Source: Branchinecta lynchi (lineage: Eukaryota; Arthropoda; Branchiopoda; Anostraca; Branchinectidae). Taken from it: a DNA stretch of 64,000 nt. Below, one piece after another: positions 1-12,600 of this stretch. The stretch is from NCBI GenBank assembly GCA_023053575.1, contig JAKZAP010000006.1, forward strand, positions 13,587,280 through 13,651,279, read 5' to 3'. The position numbers and the translations under genes were made by a program. Each line of letters starts with the position of its first letter. Position 1 is the first letter of the stretch. A model generated the notes under the pieces. It worked only from the letters and a program-made list of their open reading frames with translations. It searched no databases and was not told the DNA's origin.

Positions 1-190
1 GGAAAAATAAAATACTTTTCACCAGATCATTCTCTTGATTTCCAAGGGCCCACAATCATTCTTATTTCAAGGGTATGGCTTATAATTAAACACAAGAAAC
101 CCAAGAATTTACAAATTCCTAAATTTCATCCTCTGACCCAGCCTTGCAAGTACCATATGAGCTGCTAGCTCTTGTATTCAACACACATTG
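1..190 (+). mobile_element. F1 element, right-end fragment
   Basis: The stretch near 140-180 carries the F1 tail: an AAGT-CCATATGAGCT core followed by a GCTAGCTCTTGT end, as at 3260-3293. Only the right end is inside the window. The preceding 130 bases do not clearly match the F1 core repeat, so the inner boundary is uncertain. Confidence 0.45.
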
Positions 191-281
191 CCGACTTCAT
201 TCTCGGCCAATATCTGATGAAATTTGTTTACATGTACATCAGAAATCGTGCTTTATCACAATACTGTAATTTGAAGTAAAA

Positions 282-352
282 AAAACCGCGGCACCGGCTC
301 GGCACCGCGGCACCGGCTCGGCACCGGCACGGCACCGCGGCACGCGCCACTT
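282..352. repeat. GC-rich minisatellite (GGCACCG-type)
   Basis: Short tandem units of the form CGGCACCG/CGGCTCGG repeat about six times, in sharp contrast to the AT-rich flanks. It sits where the head of the next F2 element should be, so it may have replaced or invaded that head. Confidence 0.7.
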
Positions 353-360
353 GGTGTACA

Positions 361-1355
361 TCGTTTTCGGGAGTGAGCAACCCCTCGGTGTGAGGATTCG
401 TTGGGTCGTCGGACCAGTCAAGTTCGTAAATGGGCTTTGTAGCCGTACAATTAGGGGTGGGGGAGGGGGTTCAAATTAAGGGGCAAACAAAATATTTTGA
501 AACAGCTAATGTGATAGTCGATTATGGTGTAAGAAGACATGCTGAATTACGATGGTGAAAACCATTTTGTCATCGGACAAGTAGTTCCCCCGGAAGTTGA
601 TTAGATGTTCGACTTAGGGGTAGGAAGACATGCTGAAGACGATGGTGAAAACCATTTTCTCGACGGACAAGTAGTTCGCCCGGAATCCGGCCCAAACCGG
701 AAAGTTCGTTAAAATTAAATTTTTTTTTTGGAGTTGATTAGATGTTCGATTTAGGGCAAGAAATCATGCTGAACTCTTATGTGAAAACAATTTTCTACCC
801 GGACATGTAGTCCACCCGGAATCCGGCCAAAACCGGAAAATTGTTAGAAGTTCAAGTTTTATTTGTAGTTGATTAGTTAACCGATTTAGGGGTAAGAAGA
901 GATGCTGAATCCGTGTGTGACAATCATATTTTACCCGGACATATAGTTTGACCGGAATCCGGCTGGAGTCGGAGAATTTGTTATAAGTTAAATTTTTATT
1001 TGAAGTTGATTAGATGTTCATTATTGCGGAAAGAAGATAACCTGAGTTCGTTATTGAGCTTTCTTTTTTCGCCGGACAAATAGTTCTGGAGTTCGGCCGA
1101 AACCGGGAAATTGGCAGAAGTGGCAGGAAGTTTTCGTCAAAACAGATATGACTTATAGGGATAAACACACATGCTGAATCCATATCTGAATTTTGTTTTC
1201 TCGGGTGATTAGCTATTTGGCTTTAATCTGTTTCTGAATTTTAATAGTAAAAATGTTCAAGGAGTCTGGCGATGACTGGATCTGGCTAAGACAAGACCCA
1301 GTTGTCTGGATCAGATATTGAATTTTTGGGATTCCATCGAAACCTTTGGTCTTGT
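361..1355 (+). mobile_element. F2 (HINE-like) element, head damaged
   Basis: Matches the F2 layout. A head segment (GGTGTGAGGATT..., then a G-rich GGGGTGGGGGAGGGGG stretch) is followed by several 120-135 bp units carrying the AAGACATGCTGAA, CCGGAATCCGGCC and GTTGATTAGATGTTCGA signatures. The tail runs through TTTTTGGGATTCCATCG and AAACCTTTGGTCTTGTT at about 1320-1355. The palindromic head with its ACGG microsatellite is missing. No coding capacity is seen. Confidence 0.7.
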
Positions 1356-1389
1356 TTCTTATGCCACAGGCATGTCCGACGCTTTTAAG

Positions 1390-3293
1390 CAACATGCGGT
1401 TTATTATGGCACTTGCCCTTCGGCCAAGTGCCATATAGCGATCGCAATTTCTGTCCGTCCGTCGGTCTGTCCAGGTTTTGCTAGTTCGGGCACTTCCACA
1501 TAAGCTAGGACGATAAAACTTGGCATCAGGGACCCCAAATGATTAAGTTGGAAATAGTCACTTCCCCGATCCGAGCACCGTGGGGGGAGTGGAGGGAGGG
1601 GAAATCCGGAATCTTGAGGTATTTTTAACTTTTGAACGGGTGATCGGATCTCGATGAAACTTGATATATGGAACGACCTCATGCCTCAGACGACCCACTT
1701 AAAATCCGGACCGGATCCGGTGACTTTTGGGGGGAGCTGGAGGGGGGCAACCGGAAATCTTGGGAACCGCTGTGAGTGGAGGGATCGAGATGAAACTTGG
1801 TGGGAAGACACCTAGCAAACACTAGATACATCATTGACATAACCGAGCCAATTCGGGCACTGTGGGGGGAGTGGAGGGAGGGGGAATCCGGAATCTTGAG
1901 GTATTTATAACTTTTGAACGGGTGATCGGATCTCGATGGAACTTGATATTTGGAAAGGCCTCATGCCTCAGACGACCCACTTAAAATCCGGACCGGATCC
2001 GGTGACTTTTGGGGGGAGCTGGAGGGGGGCAACCGGAAATCTTGGGAACCGCTATGAGTGGAGGGATCGAGATGAAACTTGGTGGGAAGAGACCTAGCAA
2101 ACACTAGATACATCATTGACATAACCGAGCCGATTCGGGTACTGTGGGGGGAGTGGAGGGAGGGGGAATCCGGAATCTTGAGGTATTTATAACTTTTGAA
2201 CGGGTGATCGGATCTCGATGGAACTTGATATTTGGAAAGACCTCGTACCTCAGACGACCCACTTAAAATCTGGACCGGATCCGGTGACTTTTGGGGGAAG
2301 CTGCAGGGGGCAACCGGAAATCTTGGGAAACGCTATGAGTGAAGGGATCGAGATGAAACTTGGTGGGAAGACACCTAGCAAACACTAGATACATCATTGA
2401 CATAACCGAGCCGATTTGGGCACTGTCGGGGGAGTGGAGGGAGGGGGAATCCGGAATCTTGAGGTATTTATAACTTTTGAACGGGTGACCGGATCTCGAT
2501 GAAACTTTATATTTGGAACGACCTCATGCCTCAGACGACCCACTTAAAATCCGGACCGGATCCGGTGACTTTTGGGGGAGCTGGAGAGGGCAACCGGAAA
2601 TCTCGGGAAACGCTGTGAGTGGAGGGATCGAGATGAAACTTGGTGGGAAGACACCTAGCAAACACTAGATACATCATTGACATAACCGAGCCAATTCGGG
2701 CACTGTGGGGGGAGTGGAGGGAGGGGGAATCCGGAATCTTGAGGTATTTATAACTTTTGAACGGGTGATCGGATCTCGATGGAACTTGATATTTGGAAAG
2801 GCCTCATGCCTCAGACGACCCACTTAAAATCCGGACCGGATCCGGTGACTTTTGGGGGGAGCTGGAGGGTGCAAGCGGAAATCTTGGGAAACGCTATGAG
2901 TGGAGGGATCGAGATGAAACTTGGTGGGAAGACACCTACAAACACTAGATACATCATTGACATGACCGAGCCGATTCGGGCACTGTCGGGGGAGTGGAGG
3001 GAGGGGGAATCCTGAATCTTGAGGTATTTATAACTTTTGAACGGGTGACCGGATCTCGATGAAACTTGATATTTGGAAAGACCCCATGCCTCAGACGACC
3101 CACTTAAAATCCGGACCGGATCCGGTGACTTTTGGGGGGAGCTGGAGGGGAGAACCGGAAATATTGGAAAACGCTATGAGTGGAGGGATCGAGATGAAAC
3201 TTGGTGGGAAGACACCTAGCAAACACTAGATATATCATTGACATAACCAAGCTGTGCCTACTCGTAACAAGTGCCATATGAGCTCGTAGCTCT
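1390..3293 (+). mobile_element. F1 (HINE-like) element, full length
   Basis: The head is a hairpin at about 1407-1437: TATGGCACTTG pairs with CAAGTGCCATA around a CCCTTCGGC loop. It is followed by GCGATCGCAATTTC and a GTCCGTCCGTCGGTC run. The body is an array of about six 281-bp units (1555-3245). The tail at 3255-3293 repeats the AAGTGCCATAT core and adds a GAGCTCGTAGCTC hairpin and CTTGTTT. The copy at 60425-62340 on the other strand has the same two ends and nearly the same length, which supports these boundaries. Apparent ORFs inside come from the repeat. Assignment to non-autonomous Helentron-type elements is inferred from architecture only. Confidence 0.75.
1555..3245. repeat. 281-bp tandem repeat array, about 6 units
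   Basis: The segment GAGGTATTTATAACTTTTGA recurs with its GTATT at 1619, 1901, 2183, 2464, 2744 and 3024, giving periods of 282, 282, 281, 280 and 280. Each unit contains a CCGGACCGGATCCGG palindrome, a GGGGGGAGCTGGAGGG block and a GATGAAACTTGGTGGGAAG block. Units differ by only a few percent, so the array is recently homogenised. Confidence 0.95.
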
Positions 3294-3347
3294 TGTTTAT
3301 ATTTGTCAATAAAATTGTACCTTACCTTATTTATAAATGAGATGCAG

Positions 3348-3401
3348 GTTGTAGTTTTCTCCTCCTACTGGAACGCTGCAACCCAACAAGGCATGATGAA
3401 G
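3348..3401 (+). CDS. Possible upstream coding exon of gene A
   Basis: After an AG acceptor (ATGCAG) an open stretch of 18 codons reads VVVFSSYWNAATQQGMMK and ends before GTTCAC. It starts and ends on codon boundaries, so it would join the next exon at 3601 in frame. The donor is weak beyond the GT, no start codon is present, and the composition is not decisive. It could equally be intron or untranslated sequence. Confidence 0.3.
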
Positions 3402-3600
3402 GTTCACACCTATAAAGCTACTGAACTTTACTGAAGTTACTACTGTAGTTACTCAAATTTTCTCATCCTAACGATTTTGCAGCTGTCCAGTCAGTTTTCC
3501 TTCAAATCTGTTTTACTGAATATGTGGTATCTCCGAGTTGCTAAAGTCGTACTTTCCAGACCTAAGTTCTCGACTACAGCTCGTAATTTTTTTTTTGTAG

Positions 3601-6600
3601 AATGGCGTCGATGAGAACAAGACAGAGCCGATCTACTTTCTTCAGGCAGACATGGAGCCAGCGAAAGCTATGATTAGTTATATTTTCGGGAAAGGGGGTA
3701 AGTGCGTTCGTCCTTTAGCTTATCATCGGTGAGTTTGTGGTTTATCAGCTAATCTTAGGACAAAAAGATCAGCAGTTCTATAAAAGAGTCAGGTTTGAAA
3801 CTGAAAATGAAGAAACACAAGTAAGGAAATTGCTATGTGCAAGCAAGTGAAGTCTCTGAAAGGCCGCAGTCTTAAAAGCAAGGATTTGTGAAATGAAATA
3901 AACACGCTACTCTGGGTGCTTCGGCTCATTCATTAACTTAATGTTCCTAGGACAAAGCAAAATATAGCAGAGGCTGTAATTTTACTAGAACGGTCTTATA
4001 GTGTATCAGGCGTTTAAAATCCGATCGCCCTACTTACATTACTCCAAAATTTCTGCTGTTTATGACACCGTGAACAAGCAAGTTATACCTGATCGGAAAA
4101 TACCTGGTGTGGTGGTGGGTAAACCCGTTCATTTGGAAATGGAGGAAGATTTGCGGGAACCCTCGTCCCAGCCTAATTGGTTCTCATGCGTTCGCTCAAG
4201 TTCGGGTTTGAAGTAGTTTAGTTACAGGAGGGATCAGATTATTTTCTGTTAAACCATTCCTAGCATTCGCCGTCGATCCCACAGAATTGTCTCTGTGCCA
4301 CAAGAAAAGTCATAAAGATCGTGCTTTTTCCCGACAGGGTAATGACCCCAAAAGTCTTTCCGCTTCCCGAAATTATGTTTGCACGTCTCTTTCGTTTTAG
4401 AATTTTTTTTATCGCACCTCTGTCAGTAGAAGGCCGATTTAAAACGCCCGTACCACGAGCTCTTTGGATATTTTTTCGGTGGACCGACGGGAATTTAGCT
4501 ATTTCCGTATGTTCAAACACATCAGCAGCCCGCTTGAATTCAAATTCTCTGTATTCCAGTTCGGAGCCACGATGGGGTTTAGTTCCTTTTAGTCCCCCAG
4601 TGTTCATCACCGTCATCAGTGTTTGTGTAGAAACTCTGCTATGATCTGTGTTTTATTATATTCTTTCGGCAGAAAAGAAGGGGTAGGAAACAAACCTGTA
4701 ATAATCAGTTTTTATCAATTATCAAATTTTTATCAATTATCAGTTTCCTTCCCCGAAGTTGAACCAGAGGATTGACAGCCTGACGAGGACCCTTGCCAAG
4801 AAGGGCCGAAATATCGCTGATGAATAATCATAGCTGACGTATCCGTTGTAAACATTGTTTGAATAAATGTTTCAAAGTCAGCTTGGGCTCAAAGAATATT
4901 TACCAATAAAGTGCGTCTATCGTATGGATCTATTTTACTATATTCACTATGAATGATGATAATGAGGCGAGAGTGACGCACCGAGATTACACTGTAAAAA
5001 AAAATCTTGCAGTATATGCAACTGGGATTGATCTTGTCTGTAAAAAGATAATCTTATAATAATAATAATAATTTATTTCTTACCCACAAATTCCATCTAA
5101 TTTGGATTAATCTTATCTCAGTAAAGATAAGATTAATCCCAGTAGCAAATACTTCAGTTAACTTTAATCCTTACTCAGTGAGACTTCTTGCAGTGTAGTC
5201 CGCTTGTAGCGCTGATCCGGGATAAGACCATCACTTTTTACAGCGATCTACCGGCAGCCGCCTTTCAAGGTGTACGACTTGAACAAGCTGTTCCATGAGC
5301 TTGTCCGTGACACGGGTAAGGACTTCGCTTTGGAGGAACATGCCGACTCGGAGCTGAAAAGTGACCGGTTCGACTATGAGTACGGCATTGCCTGTAAATT
5401 CCATGAGCCGCTCGACAACCCGAAGTTCTGCTCTCGCCACTATGTATTCCGATGGGCATTCATCATTAGCGACTACTGCTCGGAACCCTACAATATTCGG
5501 ATGAAGCCAGGACACCATTTCCCGAAGAGCACACAAGTAGCAAGTGTGGCAATGTGTGGGGTAAGTCGGTTCAGCCGAATTATTTTTAAGCTGAGCTGTA
5601 ACCTATTCTTTTTTGGTGGTTGATTTTCTCAGTAACACGGTCATCACCCACCTGGTCTTGACCTTTGTCACACGAAGTTGTTAACCAGTCATATCATTCA
5701 GTTTTGTGTACGAGTTTCAGTCGACACTTTGTGCCAGCTCAAAAATAATCCCAAGAAGTGAATTTTTGTTGAGAGTTGAGACGTTCCGTAGCATTCTGCT
5801 CTTCAATACTCCTCCAAGTTTACTTCTTCCTCCGTCTTTGACGTATTATATCTCTTTGGTTATTGTCGTCAGCATCAATTTCGTGGCATCGGTGACTTGC
5901 GTGACTCCTAGCCTCAGTGATGGCTGCTGAGTTATAATCCTATGAGTGGGAGTCCCGCCACGGACTGCGAATCTTCTTTTCCCATCACCTACCCTCATAG
6001 GACTTTCCCAGTGTTTTTCGCGCGACCGACTGTAACTATTCTGCTACTTCCCAATCTCTCACCTTTTTTTCTTGAGAAATTACCCGGTTCTCATTATATG
6101 TGCATTTCAGTATTGATCCGGCTGTCAGTGTTATGTTTAGGCTATAGGCGTATTTTCGCAAATTCCCCGAGGACTCCTCGGGAATCAAAGGGAACGGCGA
6201 GAATAGAGGGAGTCCCTCCACGCGGATTCTGCTTACGGAAAACAACGAGAACACGGGGAGTGCTTCCGAAATGGATTTTGTAAAAAAAAAAAAATGCAGT
6301 TCACGAAATTAGTATGTATCCATTTTATTTATGGTTTGTTTATTCTGATCTTTATTTTATTTTACATTGCATTAATACCAGCAAAATTGATTCCACTCCA
6401 GATCTGAAAGGGACTCCTTTTTGATGATGCTAATGATAATCGGAGCATTCCCCGTCCGAGGGACGTCCCCGGCCGGGACAAACAAAAGCGCGGGGACTCC
6501 TCAAGTAGAGCCTATCCTGGACCTACATGTGTGTCTTTCGCGCCACCGCCGACTGAAATTGCCTTCGTATTGGCGTCTGTTTAGATCAGTGCTTTCTACA

Positions 6601-9600
6601 TTGACAGTGCGTGTTTGCGGCACCGCTGATAAATTAGCATTGGCGGACGATTTTCGTTTGTCTGGTATCCGGAAACGTTATTTTGAAAATGATTCCGTTA
6701 TTTCTTTTAGCTTCTTGACATAGTTTTTTTTTTTTTTGGCGAGTGCCATGGCTATTCAACGTTTATCAACGTTCCTTTTCTTTTTTTCCATGATATCGAC
6801 ACTATCTTTATGGCACGATCTTCAAGCCCTATTGACCTCTGTAATTGTGGCATTTCTTGGAGCTTCTTCCTCCTTTTTCACCCTACTGGCCAGTTGTCGC
6901 CCTCCCCGCTTACTCTTCTTGGCATTGCCAACCGTTGTTTGAAGTTTTTAAAACTCAGTAGAGATGAAATTTTGTGACGGCGTCGAGTAGGCCTCTCTTT
7001 TTTTTTTTTTTTTTTTTTTCCCGTAGCATCTTTTGTAATTTAACTTATTTTTATATTACTTAAAAGCTAAGAAATCATATTTCGTACTTTTTGTGGCTAC
7101 TCCTCCATCCCTCAGTGACGTTACTTTTAATATATTTTTACCCAATTTTAACTATTCACGTCACCTAACTTTTTAAATTAACCCATATTTTATTTACGAT
7201 TTTTTGCCCCTAATATTTGGAAATTAATTCTCTCATTTGGATCTTTTAAAAAATTTCTTTAAATACATTTTCTTTAAACAACTAAATATAAACTATTAAA
7301 AAAATAAACACTTAAATAAAAAAAATAAAGATCCTCAACACCTGCACACACCAAGTCATCAACCCCAGCTACTTACTGGCACAAACACAAGGACAAAAGA
7401 CAACACAATAAACCAGAAAATTTATTTCAATATATATACAAAATTTAATCTTCCGTTCCAGCTACTTAAATATACATTCAAACTCTTCAAACTTAAATAC
7501 TTTACTGGAAACGGTAAAAAAAAAATAAAAAAAAAAAACGCCCACGACTGCAAGGGGCTGCTCCCATCATTAACACATTCAACTAAAAACATCACTAATA
7601 AATAAAAAATCATTTAACTAACATATTTAAAAATACACTGATCACTATATAAATCATTTAAATAACATATTTTAAAATACATTGATCACTATCTAATAAT
7701 TATAATCAACTCAACACATTCACTGGGCCTTGCGTTATTGGGCATTTTTAATAATCCTTATAAAAAAATACAAATTTCCAGTAAAAAAAACAAAACAAGA
7801 TCAACGGATTAAAATTACTAAATACCAAAATATTAAAACATAGATTTATTTACAATTTTTGCTCTGTTTACCTACCATACCTTCCTCTGTCAGCTCTTTG
7901 AACAGCCCCCATGCTGCCAATGTCTTTTCCAGAACATAGCTTTCTTGTTTTTCTTGTGTCCTCGCTTTCCACGCGTAGTAACTATAATATATAGTAGGTC
8001 TCTCTAATCTGTACGATACTACGATACTTTATTGTACGACGAGCTTTCACAGCATTGGATTGCCGAACTTGCCGCTTTTGTCAGGTACGTCATAACGACA
8101 TAACATCATAATATGGTGATTATACATAATAAGGCAATACTCTATATGACCAAGTCCAAAACACGCCAGTGATCCTCAGGAAGAAGGAGTAAGCGTCTCC
8201 GTAACGACTCAAATCCTGTGTCAAGCAATCATGGCGATCTTTGGGAGCAGCTGTGACACCACTTCTTCCTTTGTTGCGCTAGGTACCCGGAGAGGCCGGA
8301 GATTTTGCATCGGCAAGCAGAGATAGTCATCAAGAGTATAGTCATACATAAGAAGGCAATAGTCATAACCAATCAAAATAAAAGATTAAACAGTAAAACA
8401 CTGTGGGGGATACGTGTGTCACTTGTTCAAAGCTTCGACAAACGCTAGTACAGAGCTCTTTCTGTAATGCTCGGTTCATGTACTGATGGGGTCAGAACCG
8501 GGACTTTTGGTGCTTTAGCTTGAGGTAATCGAGGGTTTGGCGGGAAACATGGGGCTGGAAATAGGTATCAAACTTGGGTGGGAACGCAAATTATTCCCGA
8601 AATTAGTACAAAGAGTAACACGTCAGGCTACCAAAGGTCGGGATGAGGATATAACGCACTTTGCCCTGGCAGTAGATAATTCTCAAGGCTCTCTTCTGAA
8701 TAGTTTTAAGCCTATCAGACTGATGTACCGTCAGGCGAGTTTGCCAAACCGGACAAGCATACTCAAGCAGTGGACAGATGAAAACAATGTAGAGGCGGAG
8801 AATATGTGATTTTCGGCATGAAAATTTGGAAAACAATTTGAGGAGAGATAGAGACACTCTAGCCTGTTTAATAATAAAACAAATATGAGCCTCCCACTTC
8901 AAATCATTCGTCAGTGTGACCCCGAAAAGTTTGTTTTTTGATGTAATTATTTGCTGATTCCAGTGGGGAGAAGAAGAAGAAGAGGAAGAAGAGCAATACT
9001 TTCAACAACCCGCAAACCGCCCACGGGACATCAGCTATAGTTCTAATAATAATGTACAACCGTCTGTAGTGAAAAGCAGTTATGGACGAGAAGCTCCTCT
9101 TGCTGACATCGTGGACCCGGAAGAGAATGGCTGGACCGTCGCAGGTTCGAGCAAGGCAAGCCAACAGCCAAGGATGGTTGTAAAGAAGCCGACCAGTCAA
9201 GGTATACAAATCAACGCAGTTTATCTGTTCTCCTTGCTAATAAGTTTGGTCACTCGCATCGCGTATGGCGCGTCTTCAGTGTAGGCCCTGTTAAATTTTT
9301 TAAATAATATATGACAACGTTTATTTCCTGAATAGCTCATATAATTACTCGTTTATAGCGTCGGATCGTCACACAATTATTAACACGGCTAAAACTTAAT
9401 AATCACTTATCGATAATTATACAATATACAATATACGAATATATCACATTGTATTATAATATACAATAACGAATATATCACAGTTCAGAATTAAAATAGT
9501 TTGCGAAACATAGTACAAATGACGAAAGATACCGGTCAGTAGAGTGGATATCGGGGCGAACAAGTCTGGTACAATTACGGGTTGCAGCGCGAAGCCTTGT

Positions 9601-12600
9601 TTCAGGTCGAGTCTGGTTTGGGGCTTCGTAATCCGGTAGGAGAGATCTATGAGGATCAGAGGACAAGCATTTACGTCCAGAATCCGTTGTCAACTTGTGT
9701 CGCCTTTCAGACACAGTGGAGAGACCAAGCCTGTCTGGACCCGCTTCATACGGTGTAGGTCGGGCCTAGCATGATCTTCACTGCTCTCTTCTGAATCCCT
9801 TCAAGTCTGTCCCTCTGACCATCATTAAGTCCCAGATGCCACACTGCACAAGAATATTCTACACACGGACGGATGTGCGTACAATACAGTGACCGCATAA
9901 CTCTTGGTGAAAGACCAAACCTGCGAAGGATAGAATACGACTTAAGGAGTGGAGCTGCCTTCTGGAGGATCATATCTACGTGGGAATTTCCCTTCAAATC
10001 ATTATCAAAATACCGCCAAGAAGTTTTAAGCTATCTCTACATTCCAGACCAATTTTTTCCGTAACTGGAAGATCTCTCTTAAGGAAAAATCTCTCTTAAG
10101 ATATAGGCCCTGTTAAACCCCCGTTTACCCTGGTCTAATGTGCATTTGATGGCCGTGAGTGAGCAATCCTTCGATCCTTCTTAACTCCCCGAGTAGGCAA
10201 AAACGACAAATCAACCATCCTTTACGCCTGGTCTATGTTTATCGTTAGGTACAAATTTTCATATTTCTCAATACCACCGGTCTGTTATTAACCTAATTGT
10301 CTAATAATCTTTTCGATTGAAAGTATTGCCTAATGGATCTGATTAAGGAGACGATGTTGCATGTTGACGGGATCTGGCCTAGATTGGAAATATGCAAGAC
10401 CCGATCGTCTGTATCTGGAAGTCCAATAAATAGTCCCCTTTTGGATCTCATACAAACCTTTGGTCTTATTGTGGAAAGTCAAGGCCTTACGGCATATTTT
10501 GGAAGCCCTGTTTTAGGCCCAGTTAGTTTTTTTGCCCAGTTGTTTGTCTTGCGCAGTTCGCCTCGTTAAGGAAAGCTCAGTGTTATTGTTTTCCTTTTCG
10601 TTTTTTATACTGAACCATATCCCTCTTCTTGTCCTGTCCTTAATAAAATTTCATCATCATCGTGTTAGTCTGAAACATTTGGTGAGAGCACAAACACAAG
10701 ATGAGATCATGTTATTTTAAATATGCAAAGCACCTGAGTTGCGTTTTATTTGTAGTTCATAGTACAGCGGACTGTTCGTTGTCGTTTTATTCGCCAGCGG
10801 GCCGTACGCTGGAAAGGCGCGGGATACCTAATTTCGTTTTATTTGCCAGCGGGCCGTCCGCTGAGTGCCAGCGGACCCGCTAGTTTGTACGCTGGGTGAG
10901 GCAGCGGACAGTTCGGCGTACCTTCTGACGTGGTCCGCCAGGAATAAAACGACTATTAACTGTTCGCCGTCCGCTCCCGCTGTACTATGAACTTCAAATA
11001 AAACGCAACTCTGGTCCACTTGTCGAAATTATGCTATAACCATACATTGACGGAGAAGTTCAAAATTCAAGATGCAAGTGGTACCCTTTTAGATGTTTCC
11101 TCATCGCTTTCAAAAATCATGGACGACAGGGCCCAACCAGCGCATGACGTACGTCGTCCACTGTTTCCTGACCGAAGATTAAAAATTAAGTGTCTTTTTC
11201 TGTGTTTGTTTACTTTCGTCATTTACTCTGCCTTTCCAAAATGGCGGGTCATAAATAAATTACTTACTTGCTTACTTATTTACGTTTTCAGGTTCGATCT
11301 CCGCCAGAATGCAGGCAAGTAACTGGAGCCAGAACTCGGCCGCTTCTCCATCTCAAGCATGGGGCCAAAGTCAGTCGGGTTCTCAGAGCCTCAATGGTAA
11401 GCTTAAGTTAAAGGACCCCTCGCACTATTTACTGTTCAACTTACAGTATTTTAAAATATTTGAATACTTTAAAACTAGGCTGTGCTTTCAACAAATAACC
11501 CACGGTTTTGGCTGTTTTAGGCCTGTTGACTTACAGCGAAAACAGGGAAAAAGTTTACATAACCGGTTTTCCTGATGGAAAAACTTTAAGCAGACAACCG
11601 TCGATAGCGTGATATACGTCGAAGGTAGCAACACACGGCAAGTGAGGAAATCAGCTTGGGTTTAATTGGAGGGGTTAGAATGAACCGTACGAAATTGGGG
11701 TCTCCGGGTTTAGAAACATATGGAATGATTGTGGAAGTAGGTTGTGTTAGTATTATAGATAAGACATTATTTATACCCCTACAAAGTAAAAGATTGAATC
11801 CTCCTAGTTTTTAGCGGGAATGATGTTCAAAAATCACGCAAAAGTTGAAAATCGAAAGCGTTCTGAAGGTAATTGGCAAAAAAAAACCTGTCCGTCCAGA
11901 TGTAAACGGCGTGTCGTAGTTACGATCCTTAAGGAAATTCCAAGGGTCTTCGGGTTTTATGTAAGTTCAGATAGTTGTGCTGTCGGATCTTCCTTTCACT
12001 AAACTGTCTTGAAGTTCAAAAGCAGTCGACAGGGCGTTGTTGCCCGTTTATATCGCCACTACCTTGCGTCATATTTGATCGAAAATCGTCTATGACTTTT
12101 CTTTGTTTTGTAGCTCCCCCTGGTTTTGGGAGAAGCAGCGTAAGCGCGGTGCAGCCTGCGGTCGGCCGAGGACGGGGAGCCGTCGGTGGAATTACTCAGG
12201 ATCTGTTTGGAATGTCCCTGGAAGGGAAAGGTGAGTGTTTTCTATTCACGAAGATTTTGCTGCCCTTCGTAACGCTTCATTTCTGTCCTCCAACTAGGGA
12301 TTATCGGGTCTTCTTTATGTTCGTGGGCTGTCTGTAAATAGTGCGAAGGCCTCTGAGCCTACCTTGACCAAGTATACCATGCCCAGCACTGCAGGGAGCG
12401 CATAGTTATTGCGCGGACACTTGCTACGTTGAATCGAGAATAAGTTGTGTCAAAGAATGGCTGTGTATTATTTCACGAACAAGTTATTTTTAAGATCGTT
12501 GGGATTTTCCTTTTAAGATTGAGTGTTTGAGGGGGCTGAGAGAGGGTTGTAAAGTACTTACCTCCGAGGTTGATCGACGCAAATGACGCGGCGATATTTG

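Noticed and set aside
1404..3015. Several ORFs of 60-92 codons on both strands
   Set aside because: They lie inside the 281-bp array or the F1 head and arise from repeat periodicity and microsatellite translation (PSVRPSVCVS-like).
5942..6283. 113-codon plus-strand ORF in intron 2 of gene A
   Set aside because: No splice-compatible borders or family features; composition matches surrounding intron.
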